Assembly: GCA_023251235.1 (NCBI GenBank)
Contig: JAHEZE010000023.1
Span: 1 to 35,719, forward strand
DNA from: Sphingobacteriales bacterium
GTDB taxonomy: Bacteria; Bacteroidota; Bacteroidia; Chitinophagales; Chitinophagaceae
Direction: 5' to 3'
Length of the DNA stretch: 35,719 nt
Part shown: positions 8,628-17,146 of the stretch, in pieces
Layout: every line of letters begins with the position of its first letter
Numbering within the stretch: position 1 is the stretch's first letter
The notes under the pieces: generated by a model
Database searches by the model: none
Told to the model about the DNA's origin: nothing
Seen by the model: only the letters and a program-made list of their open reading frames with translations
Translations under genes and position numbers: made by a program

Positions 8628-11027
8628 TTATTTTTCTTTTAGTAACTGCTCATCAGTAGTAGAAGAAAGCTCAGGTTTGGCATCCGTTTTCATTTCATCT
8701 TCAAACTGAATATCTACTCTTAATCCTTTTAATCCCACTACACCCTGCAGTTCTTCCAGATCATGATGTTCAATACCAGGTTTTAGAAGTTTTTGATTTT
8801 GTAAAAATTCTATATATTCAATAAATTCCTCTGCCTCTTTTGGTTGACTGTACACGATAGCGATTTTACCAGGTTGTGTAAATCGTTCATTGTTTGCTTT
8901 TATATGAACCTTGTCAATTCTTTTTTTTATGATCTCATATCGAACATTAGCGGCACCGTCAACATCAAATTTTCTTTCATCAGCTCTAAAGCAGATGGTG
9001 ATAGGAGTATCGTGTGCAAGAATTAGTTGTGTTGTTTTCATTGGGTGGCTCAGCTTTTTACTCAACTCATGCGTAATTCTGGAAGCTTTTGCCAGCGTGG
9101 TGAGTTGCCACATTTTCATATTTTTCAGATATAATTCATCAAACTTTTTTCTTGGCGATAGCGACTGACCGATGTAAATATTGAATTCGACACCATCGGT
9201 CACATAACGCTCAAAATAATGAGGAAATACCTTTTGTACAGCTACCTGTTCTTTATCTACAAATTTGCTGATCACTTCATTGATCTTTGAAATACTTTGT
9301 TCATATTGCTTACGGTGATGATAAATCATTCCTAATTGAGGATCAAGTGCATCAAAATAGGCATCAATATCCTTTTTTAATGCAGGCAGGGTGCTTTTCA
9401 GATGTTGAAAAATGGACGCAACCTGGTTTTGAAGAAAATCATGAATAAGTGTTTCTTCATCGCTTAATAAAACATCCGTGGCCGATGCAATAAATTTATC
9501 AATTTTGAATTGTATTTCCTGCAACATTGGAAACGTCATGATGGTTTGAGCTTTTTTCAGAATAGTATCAGCCATTTGTAATTGCTGAATAAAATCCAAT
9601 TGGATGGATTGCGATCTTTCTACTGAAGAATTACGGATATCAATGGCACCATACAAAGGATATACCGAGTCAAATACAATTCTTTCTGGTTTGGGATCCT
9701 TGCCCTGTTGTTTTTGGATAATATAATTATAAGCGGCCTCGGTAAATTTCCATTCTACCGATGGCTGTACAGCTGTAAATTGTTCTTTAATCACTTTATC
9801 AATCTGGCCGTCCAGTGCTTCTGCACTTTTTTCAATAGCACGGGTAAAAAGAGGGACGGCTACATCCAGGTTTCCAACGTGTTTATAATTAAGTTTATCC
9901 TGATGCTCAGAACCAATTTCAAGAATACCCCAAAGATCTCCATTATGTTTTAACGGCGCCAGTATCAAACTGCGGTAACCCTGATCAAAATAGTATCCCA
10001 GATAATCGGTCTCATTTACTTTTTCTTCATCTATAACCTCAAATATTCTTGGATTATCTGTTTCCAGAAACATTTCGCGGAAGCAATCATTTACACTATC
10101 TCTTTCCAGAACGGCCTTATAATGTTTGAATAAAAGGCTGTTGCTGTTATGCAATTCAGAAAATACATAATGACCATTTACTTTAAAAAAAGGAGTAATA
10201 CCTATCCTGATATCTTTAAGACCAATCAGGGATTGAACCAGCTCCTCCAGTTTATGATATACCATGTTTTCGGAAAAAGCATTCAGGTTCAGCAACTCTG
10301 ATTTCATTTGTGAAATCACTTCTCTTTCCGTAACATCAATTACCCGTCCGATATCAATTCCATCAAAGGCGAATTGTTCTATAGGAATATTGTGTCTTAA
10401 TTCTTCCAATGATAAAAGACCATGATCCTTTTTATTAATAAAGTCTTCAGGAATGGGAAGATGTGTACCCGTAAATCGCACATCTACATACCGGGTATCC
10501 ATCTGCAACTCCATATATTTTATTAAGCCAGAATGAGTATCGTGATGAGGATGAACAGATGATACTAAATCAGCACTACGATAGTGACAGTATTTTTTGA
10601 GGATTAGATGGTAGGCACCTATTAATCTGTCATGTTCGATATCTCTTTGGGTCTCCTCGTCCTGTTCTTTTATTTCATTAGTTCCCTGCTTAATAAACAG
10701 CATATGGAAAAGACGGGAAGTAAAAATAGTGGTGTAAGTAAATGGAATGTTAACTGAATAGAAATTTTCAGTTTCACTGGTTGTTGGAGGGAAAATAATA
10801 CTTAAAAGCATTTCCATCCACTCTTTATGTTTTTCCAGTAAGGAAAGATCATCAATCGGATTCAATAAGTCAGGATTTGTTTCAGCGTAATCTAATATAC
10901 CTTTATATAATTTCCTGGTTCCTTCGGAAGTACTGTGAGTTAATGTTCTCTTTAAAACGTCCAGTAAGGGTTTAAATGAAACCCGGCTCTGATAATGAAT
11001 GGATATATTGTTGTTTCCGTTTTGCAT
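8628..11027 (-). CDS. GAF-domain protein of unknown role
   Basis: A 799-aa soluble protein with no signal peptide or membrane segment. Residues about 250-402 look like a GAF sensor domain: an N-terminal helix, a strand DIRIGITPFFKVNGHYVF, then RSLILAPLKHNGDLWGILEIGSE (352-374), the typical GAF end strands. The first 240 residues are helical with no recognisable fold. The last 360 residues are a mixed, long-helical region without kinase, GGDEF, EAL or HTH motifs that I can see. I do not recognise an output domain, so this may be a sensor that acts through protein contacts. It is monocistronic: the 3' end converges on the barrel gene with 69 nt between, and 195 nt separate its start from nth. 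The ATG at 11025-11027 is the first in-frame Met. Confidence is high for the gene and moderate for the GAF call. Confidence 0.7.
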   Translation of the reverse strand: MQNGNNNISIHYQSRVSFKPLLDVLKRTLTHSTSEGTRKLYKGILDYAETNPDLLNPIDDLSLLEKHKEWMEMLLSIIFPPTTSETENFYSVNIPFTYTTIFTSRLFHMLFIKQGTNEIKEQDEETQRDIEHDRLIGAYHLILKKYCHYRSADLVSSVHPHHDTHSGLIKYMELQMDTRYVDVRFTGTHLPIPEDFINKKDHGLLSLEELRHNIPIEQFAFDGIDIGRVIDVTEREVISQMKSELLNLNAFSENMVYHKLEELVQSLIGLKDIRIGITPFFKVNGHYVFSELHNSNSLLFKHYKAVLERDSVNDCFREMFLETDNPRIFEVIDEEKVNETDYLGYYFDQGYRSLILAPLKHNGDLWGILEIGSEHQDKLNYKHVGNLDVAVPLFTRAIEKSAEALDGQIDKVIKEQFTAVQPSVEWKFTEAAYNYIIQKQQGKDPKPERIVFDSVYPLYGAIDIRNSSVERSQSIQLDFIQQLQMADTILKKAQTIMTFPMLQEIQFKIDKFIASATDVLLSDEETLIHDFLQNQVASIFQHLKSTLPALKKDIDAYFDALDPQLGMIYHHRKQYEQSISKINEVISKFVDKEQVAVQKVFPHYFERYVTDGVEFNIYIGQSLSPRKKFDELYLKNMKMWQLTTLAKASRITHELSKKLSHPMKTTQLILAHDTPITICFRADERKFDVDGAANVRYEIIKKRIDKVHIKANNERFTQPGKIAIVYSQPKEAEEFIEYIEFLQNQKLLKPGIEHHDLEELQGVVGLKGLRVDIQFEDEMKTDAKPELSSTTDEQLLKEK

Positions 11028-11222
11028 ACTAATTATTCAATAAATTTTATGGGATTGATTTCAAAAGGACGGAAAAGTTAATCAAAGCTTTAAAAGTATA
11101 AGATAGTTAAGTAAAATTAATAATTGTGATTCAGTACTGCTATTTTTTTAATTGGAAGCTTACTCATAAAAACACTCAAAATTCTAAAATGAATTAAATA
11201 AATGGCCATCTTACTCAGTATG

Positions 11223-11864
11223 TTAATTATTAACGGAGAAGTACCTGCAAATGGTTTTTAATCCGCAATCCCTGCATTTGGGGTTTCTGGCCAGGCAGAT
11301 ATATCGGCCATGCAGGATTAGCCAATGATGAGCTTGATGAATAAGTTCCTGCGGGAAATTTTTTATCAGCTCTTTTTCCACTGCAAGAGGTGTTGAAGCT
11401 GATTGTTTAACCAGGCCTAATCGTTTGCTAACTCTAAACACATGTGTGTCTACTGCCATATTGGGTTGCTTATCTATTACTGATGTAATTACATTAGCTG
11501 TTTTTCTTCCAACACCGGGCAGTTGAATTAATTCATCTACGGTCATTGGTATTTTACCATCAAATTTTGTCATCACCTTTTGGGCCATGCTAATTAGGTG
11601 TTTGGTTTTATTGTTGGGATAGGAAATACTTTTTATGTAGGGAAACAGCTCATCAAAAGACGCCTTACTTAATGATGTTACGTCAGGAAACCTATCTAAT
11701 AAAGCAGGAGTGGTCATATTTACTCTCTTGTCTGTACACTGGGCAGACAGAATTACTGCAACTAATAATTGGTAAGGGTCAACATAAATAAGTTCTGTTT
11801 CAGCATCAGGGGTATGCTGATGAAAATATTCAATTACAAACCGGTAACGTTCTTTGCGGGTCAT
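11223..11864 (-). CDS. nth: Endonuclease III
   Basis: A 213-aa DNA glycosylase/AP lyase that removes oxidised pyrimidines in base-excision repair. Visible hallmarks, numbered from the chosen start: the helix-hairpin-helix LPGVGRKTAN around 115-124 with catalytic K121, catalytic D139 in MAVDTHVFRVSKRLG, and the [4Fe-4S] cysteines C190, C197, C200 and C206 with C-x6-C-x2-C-x5-C spacing. The open frame runs upstream to 11999, but the extra 45 residues look unlike the family and contain the rho-independent terminator at 11944-11974. The Met at 11862-11864 (MTRKERYRFV) gives the usual length and is preferred. It lies downstream of the small anti-sigma-like gene, which ends in that terminator, so nth probably has its own promoter between 11865 and 11943. 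Confidence 0.95.
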   Translation of the reverse strand: MTRKERYRFVIEYFHQHTPDAETELIYVDPYQLLVAVILSAQCTDKRVNMTTPALLDRFPDVTSLSKASFDELFPYIKSISYPNNKTKHLISMAQKVMTKFDGKIPMTVDELIQLPGVGRKTANVITSVIDKQPNMAVDTHVFRVSKRLGLVKQSASTPLAVEKELIKNFPQELIHQAHHWLILHGRYICLARNPKCRDCGLKTICRYFSVNN

Positions 11865-11943
11865 AATGCAAGTTAGGGCTAAGAGGTAATTCCGATAGCT
11901 TTCGGGAGTGAAAAGAGGTGAAAGAAGAGTTACTCTTGACAAT

Positions 11944-11974
11944 AAAAAAAACATCCCGAAGATTTGTCGGGATG
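11944..11974 (-). terminator. Rho-independent terminator downstream of the 78-aa gene
   Basis: A perfect 8-bp stem (CATCCCGA at 11952-11959 with TCGGGATG at 11967-11974) and a 7-nt loop, followed on the minus strand by eight consecutive T. It lies 32 nt past the stop codon of the gene ending at 12007. Its position inside the long upstream frame of nth argues for the shorter nth start. Confidence 0.85.
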
Positions 11975-12006
11975 AAATAAATTTTTGTAAAGAAACCAAC
12001 TGGAGC

Positions 12007-12243
12007 TTATGCTTCCTGTCCGGTTTTTTCCCTTGCGTAGTTTAAAACATTTAAAACTACTTCTGTACGGGGAGATTGTTTGATCTTATCCAATCGCTGC
12101 ATGGAAGTCTTTAAAACTGAAAGCTTTTCACGAAGTGTCCAGTCAATCTTCAAAGCCTTTTCAATGGCAGCGGTTTGCCGGGGAGTGGTTTCCTTATACA
12201 AATACAATAAAAGATCCTCAGGGGTAAATTTTGTCATTAGCAA
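12007..12243 (-). CDS. Small anti-sigma-like conserved protein
   Basis: A 78-aa soluble protein with no Cys/His zinc site and no membrane segment. The start may be M1 (12243) or M3 (MTKFTPEDL). The sequence EDLLLYLYKETTPRQ, then AIEKALKIDWTLREKL, resembles the N-terminal modules of Bacteroidota anti-sigma proteins, in which a short helix with a Tyr/Asp-Glu pattern is followed by an amphipathic helix. A similar module occurs twice in the membrane protein at 24078-25178. It could be a free-standing adaptor for a sigma factor or simply a conserved hypothetical; no partner is adjacent. The gene sits after the ftsB-like gene (99 nt) and ends in a clear terminator, so it may be the last gene of the eno-ftsB transcript. 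Confidence 0.6.
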   Translation of the reverse strand: MLMTKFTPEDLLLYLYKETTPRQTAAIEKALKIDWTLREKLSVLKTSMQRLDKIKQSPRTEVVLNVLNYAREKTGQEA

Positions 12244-12342
12244 TCCATTAATGTCCTAAAAAAGATGTTGTCCTTGAAAAAGAGAAATTGAAACGTCCAA
12301 AATGGAAACGGAAGTTAGGTTGCCTTATTGTGTAAAGCAGGG

Positions 12343-12657
12343 CTATTTATCCACAACATCGTGTTTTTCCGATATTATGAAAAGATCCTCATTATCTCTT
12401 TTCATCATATACTTTTCCCTTGCGTATTTTTCCAGAATTGCTGGATTGGTTTTAAGTTGTTCTAATTCAAAGGTTTCTTTAGCTATCTCTTTTTGATAAT
12501 GGGATTTACTGACTTCCAGTTGTTTTAGCTCACGGGTATGTTCTAGTTGGGTAAAAATATCCCTTGGATCAAAAAAAAGCATCCAGACTATAAAACCAGC
12601 GATGCCGAGGAAATACTTGTTTTTAAGCCAGGCAGGAATGTGGTTTAGGAGTTTCAT
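12343..12657 (-). CDS. FtsB/DivIC-like septum formation initiator protein
   Basis: A 104-aa single-pass membrane protein. The cytoplasmic N-terminus (MKLLNHIPAWLKNKY) is followed by one TM at about 16-30 (FLGIAGFIVWMLFF). A coiled coil at about 36-75 comes next, with a heptad-like pattern (ELKQLEVSKSHYQKEIAKE), and then the typical NPAILEKYAREKYMMKR segment with Tyr-Ala-Arg-Glu. This matches the FtsB/DivIC family, which bridges FtsL and FtsQ/DivIB in the divisome. Synteny agrees: eno lies directly upstream on the same strand, as in many bacteria. The 89-nt gap to eno carries a heptameric inverted repeat. Confidence 0.85.
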   Translation of the reverse strand: MKLLNHIPAWLKNKYFLGIAGFIVWMLFFDPRDIFTQLEHTRELKQLEVSKSHYQKEIAKETFELEQLKTNPAILEKYAREKYMMKRDNEDLFIISEKHDVVDK

Positions 12658-12659
12658 AG

Positions 12660-12729
12660 TTTGAAGTTTGAGGTTCGATGTTATGAGATATTGCTTTAAA
12701 GGTTGTTTCTTTTAACCTCAAACTTCAAA
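12660..12729. repeat. Inverted repeat built from heptamers (16-bp perfect arms)
   Basis: The left arm TTTGAAGTTTGAGGTT (12660-12675) is the exact reverse complement of the right arm AACCTCAAACTTCAAA (12714-12729), with a 38-nt spacer. Each side continues as imperfect 7-bp units: TTTGAAG, TTTGAGG, TTCGATG, TTATGAG from 12660, and AACCTCA, AACTTCA, AATCTCA, AACGTCG to 12741. It fills the gap between eno and the ftsB-like gene and could fold in the mRNA. It has no T-run, so it is not a standard terminator. Confidence 0.8.
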
Positions 12730-12746
12730 TCTCAAACGTCGAATAA

Positions 12747-14039
<1,293 letters not shown>

Positions 14040-14085
14040 TTAGTTGCTTGTTTATTGTTTGTAGTATTTAGTTATTTCCCCCCGG

Positions 14086-14126
14086 TTGGAATACTGTTCA
14101 TCTTCGGTTGCGTCGCACTCTTGTAC
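14086..14126 (+). repeat. Dispersed 41-bp intergenic element, copy A
   Basis: 41 bp starting TTGGAATACTG and ending CACTCTTGTAC. It is identical at 33 of 41 positions, without gaps, to 33781-33821. The core GTTGCGTCGCACTCTT also matches 15 of 16 bases of the reverse complement of 32102-32117. It lies between the ABC ATPase stop and the eno start, on the strand opposite to those genes. Confidence 0.65.
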
Positions 14127-14136
14127 CGCATAAATT

Positions 14137-15048
14137 TTATTCAGCTTTTTGTGTCAGGCTTCTGAACACATCTTCCAGGCTTTTACTTTCGCTCTGCAAA
14201 GAAACGATGTTGAGATTATGCTGCAAAGAGAGTTCCAGTATTTGTTTACGTAATTGTTCAGGATTATCTGTTTCAAACAACCAATTGTTTGCTTCATCAC
14301 TTCGTGCTGATGTAGCTTCGGATAAATTTTGCAACAGGTTGTTATCAACCGGTTCTTTAAAATTTACTTTTACTACATTGGAGGAAGAGCGGTTTCTTAA
14401 ATTACTCAGTTTATCATCAGCCACTATTTCCCCTTTATTGATAATGATCACCCGGTCACAAATAGCTTCTACTTCCTGCAGGATATGGGAAGAAAACAAA
14501 ACCGTTTTATTTAATCCCTGATTTTTTATTACATCCCTGATTTCAATAATCTGGTTAGGATCTAATCCGCTGGTGGGTTCATCAAGTATTAAAACTTCGG
14601 GATCGTGAATTAAAGCTGCCGCGAGGCCTACTCTTTGTTTATACCCTTTTGATAACTGCCCGATTTTCTTTTTGCTTTCAACAGTCAAACCAGTTAAAGC
14701 AATTACTTCTTCCACTTTAGTTTTTTTATTTCTTATCCCATGTAATTCTGTAATAAAGCGGAGATACTCTCTTACGTACATTTCATAATACAATGCATTC
14801 AGCTCGGCGAGGTAACCAATTTTTTTCTTTGCTTCTAATGGATTTTCAGAAATATTTTGGCCACACACATAAGCGCTGCCGCCGGTTTGTTCCAGGTAAC
14901 CGGTTATTATTTTCATGGTAGTGGATTTCCCGGCTCCATTCGGACCCAGGAAACCAACAATTTCACCTTTATTTACTTTGAAGGAAATATTATTTACTGC
15001 TTTTTGATCACCGTAAACTTTCAGAAGGTTTTTTACTTCAATGGACAT
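14137..15048 (-). CDS. gldA: ABC transporter ATP-binding protein, GldA-like
   Basis: A 303-aa ABC ATPase. Numbered from the chosen start: Walker A GPNGAGKST 35-43, signature LSKGYKQR 132-139, Walker B VLILDEP 152-158 and switch His 188 (FSSHIL). After the NBD comes an accessory domain of about 85 residues ending in LEDVFRSLTQ, usual for the drug/natA-type subfamily. The N-terminus MSIEVKNLLKVYG and the segment GYLAELNALYYEMYVREYL resemble GldA of the Bacteroidota gliding ABC transporter. GldF and GldG are not adjacent, so a role in gliding is a guess; it could be another ABC-2 exporter. The frame extends to 15069 (MRHYFCC), but the Met at 15046-15048 matches the family start. It lies between the GH130 gene and eno. 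Confidence 0.8.
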   Translation of the reverse strand: MSIEVKNLLKVYGDQKAVNNISFKVNKGEIVGFLGPNGAGKSTTMKIITGYLEQTGGSAYVCGQNISENPLEAKKKIGYLAELNALYYEMYVREYLRFITELHGIRNKKTKVEEVIALTGLTVESKKKIGQLSKGYKQRVGLAAALIHDPEVLILDEPTSGLDPNQIIEIRDVIKNQGLNKTVLFSSHILQEVEAICDRVIIINKGEIVADDKLSNLRNRSSSNVVKVNFKEPVDNNLLQNLSEATSARSDEANNWLFETDNPEQLRKQILELSLQHNLNIVSLQSESKSLEDVFRSLTQKAE

Positions 15049-15136
15049 ACAGCAAAAGTAATGTCTCAATGTGAAAATGGCGCAATTACTTAATTAAAAG
15101 AAATTGTATAATTCAGTAATTTTCACATTTTCTTTT

Positions 15137-16222
15137 TCATTTCGCTGCCACAGCAATCTTTGAATCGGCTGTGCCATAATATAAATACCATTTGTTTTTG
15201 TAATTCACCAGCCCCTCAACAAAACAAACATGATTTACCTGTCCGCTGATTTCATAAGATTTATCGGGCTTCATAAAATATGAATCCATGCGATCAATCA
15301 TTTTTGAAGGATCATTTTTATCCAATAATATTTGTGATGCTGCATAGGTACCTTCTGCCAGACTTGTATCTCCTTTTGCAGGAACATTCCGGCTGTTATA
15401 GATCAATACAATTCCTTTATCAGTAAGCATGGCTGGTGGACCGGATTCAACCAGATCACTATCAAATTTTCCTGTTCGGGGACCAAATACAACCAGAAGT
15501 TTGCCATCACTCGTTTCTATAGGGGTCCAGTTAATTAAATCATCAGAGCTGGCAAGAAAGATATTTGTATCTCCCCAATACATCCAGTATTTACCATTAA
15601 TTTTTGTTGCAACCGGTGTTCCATTTTTGTAAATGGAAACTATTGATCCGGATTTACTCCATTCATTTATATATTTCCCGTTTTTTGTTTTTGCAAATAC
15701 AGGACCCTGTTTTATCCAATGTTGCAGATTAGTGGAATTAGCTACCAGTAGTCTTGCTTTATCACCATCATAGGCCGTATAAGTCATATAATAGACTCCA
15801 GTCTCATCTTCTACCACTCTGGGGTCTTCGCAACCGCCTTCCCATTCATATTTTTTTTGTTCATCATTATCAGGATAAAGAACCGGAATCGGATGCCTTG
15901 TAAAATGCAATCCATCGGTACTCCATGCCAAACCAATTCTGGACGTGCCGGCAAATTTGCCCACCTTATCTTCCGCCCTGTATAACATAAAGACCGTATC
16001 ATGGCGAACGATGGCAGCCGGATTAAACACATCTTTTTCCTCCCACTTTACATTACCGATAATGGGACAATTAAAAATGGTTGTGGTATCCGGAGTTAAT
16101 AACGGGTTTACTTCATCCGATTTAGCGAAGGGTAGCAATGCCCACTCTTTATTTATTTGTGAAGAATTTTTGCAGCTTCCAATTGCACAAAAGATAAAAA
16201 GCAGGTAAAGTAATCGCATCAT
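15137..16222 (-). CDS. GH130-family glycosidase lipoprotein
   Basis: A 361-aa predicted lipoprotein (lipobox AIGSC, Cys17). The body is a five-bladed propeller of the GH130 family, which acts on beta-mannosides as phosphorylases or hydrolases. Supporting motifs: FNPAAIVRHDTVFMLYRAED (67-85), SRIGLAWSTDGLHF, the catalytic-Asp motif GGCEDPR (129-135; the Asp is D133), YYMTYTAYDG and the C-terminal NHVCFVEGLV with LYYGTADSKIAVA. Cell-surface or periplasmic export favours a hydrolase acting on mannose-containing glycans over a cytosolic phosphorylase, but I cannot check the phosphate-binding residues without an alignment. No SusC/SusD pair or other glycan genes are nearby, so it is not in a standard utilisation locus. 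It is followed by the ABC ATPase, and the carbonic anhydrase is 7 nt upstream. Confidence 0.82.
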   Translation of the reverse strand: MMRLLYLLFIFCAIGSCKNSSQINKEWALLPFAKSDEVNPLLTPDTTTIFNCPIIGNVKWEEKDVFNPAAIVRHDTVFMLYRAEDKVGKFAGTSRIGLAWSTDGLHFTRHPIPVLYPDNDEQKKYEWEGGCEDPRVVEDETGVYYMTYTAYDGDKARLLVANSTNLQHWIKQGPVFAKTKNGKYINEWSKSGSIVSIYKNGTPVATKINGKYWMYWGDTNIFLASSDDLINWTPIETSDGKLLVVFGPRTGKFDSDLVESGPPAMLTDKGIVLIYNSRNVPAKGDTSLAEGTYAASQILLDKNDPSKMIDRMDSYFMKPDKSYEISGQVNHVCFVEGLVNYKNKWYLYYGTADSKIAVAAK

Positions 16223-16229
16223 TTAAAAA

Positions 16230-16865
16230 TTAAAGATCATCATATTCATACAACTCATCAATATGTGTTCCTGCTTTCATTTCAAATACAGGTTTTATCA
16301 GGCCATCTTTTAATCCATACACCCAACCATGAAGATCAGGCCGCTGTTCTGCTTTCCATGCTTTTTGAATGATGGAAGTTTTAGCAAGATTAAAAACCTG
16401 TTCCTGTACATTAAGCTCAGTTAATCTGTTTTCTTTTGATTCTGCATCCTCTATTTCATCCAGTTCTTTTCTGTGAATACGGTAAACATCTTTAATATTC
16501 CGCAGCCACATATTCAGCACCGGTTTAAAATCATTCTTGGTGATCGCCGCTTTTATACCCCCGCATCCATAATGCCCGCATACAATTACATGTTTTACTT
16601 TTAAATGGTTTACAGCAAAATCGAGAACACTAAGCAGATTCACATCTGTATTAATTACAAGATTGGCCACGTTACGGTGAACAAAAATTTCACCCGGTTG
16701 AGTACCGGTAATTTCATTGGCCGGCACCCGGCTGTCACTGCAACCGATCCATAAAAATTCCGGAGACTGAAGATGGGCAAGCTGGTTAAAAAAATCGGGA
16801 TCGTTTTTAATTTTTCCTGCCGCCCAGTTCTTATTTTCCTGTAAAAGTTTTTCGTATGAGTGCAT
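16230..16865 (-). CDS. can: Beta-class carbonic anhydrase
   Basis: A 211-aa cytoplasmic zinc enzyme that interconverts CO2 and bicarbonate. Zinc ligands and partners are visible: C42, D44 and R46 in CSDSRVPA, and H98 and C101 in HYGCGGIKAA. The flanking segments GEIFVHRNVANLV and YGLKDGLI are typical of the plant/bacterial beta class, and the length is normal. The gene is 27 nt downstream of the small two-TM protein gene and 7 nt upstream of the GH130 gene, so it is probably in one transcript with the transporter genes. Bicarbonate supply for carboxylations in acid catabolism would fit, but this is inference. Confidence 0.95.
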   Translation of the reverse strand: MHSYEKLLQENKNWAAGKIKNDPDFFNQLAHLQSPEFLWIGCSDSRVPANEITGTQPGEIFVHRNVANLVINTDVNLLSVLDFAVNHLKVKHVIVCGHYGCGGIKAAITKNDFKPVLNMWLRNIKDVYRIHRKELDEIEDAESKENRLTELNVQEQVFNLAKTSIIQKAWKAEQRPDLHGWVYGLKDGLIKPVFEMKAGTHIDELYEYDDL

Positions 16866-16892
16866 ACAGCAAAAATAAAGAGTGAAATCAGA

Positions 16893-17138
16893 TTAATCAT
16901 TTATTTCTGCTGAGCTTTCCGGAAGATGATCATATTGGTTGGTGAGTGCATACCAGCCAAAAATCATCATGCCCAAAGCGATGGGAATAAAAATGATTAC
17001 AAATACTGTCCACTGGATCTTTGTATCAATAACAGGTTTTTTTACTATTTCAGCTGCTGCGGTTCTAATAAGAAAGTAAATAGCCAATGGCCCCATTACC
17101 ATCCAGATTACCCCTGCATATTTTTTTATTTTATTCAT
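16893..17138 (-). CDS. Small two-TM protein paired with MHS transporter (DUF6814-like)
   Basis: An 81-aa membrane protein with TM1 at about 9-28 (GVIWMVMGPLAIYFLIRTAA) and TM2 at about 42-64 (WTVFVIIFIPIALGMMIFGWYAL), and an acidic tail. It begins 8 nt after the MHS transporter stop on the same strand, which suggests co-translation and a supporting role for the transporter. It resembles short Bacteroidota proteins usually found beside such transporters (I recall the name DUF6814, not verified). The function is unknown. Confidence 0.72.
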   Translation of the reverse strand: MNKIKKYAGVIWMVMGPLAIYFLIRTAAAEIVKKPVIDTKIQWTVFVIIFIPIALGMMIFGWYALTNQYDHLPESSAEIND

Positions 17139-17146
17139 AAAAAAGT

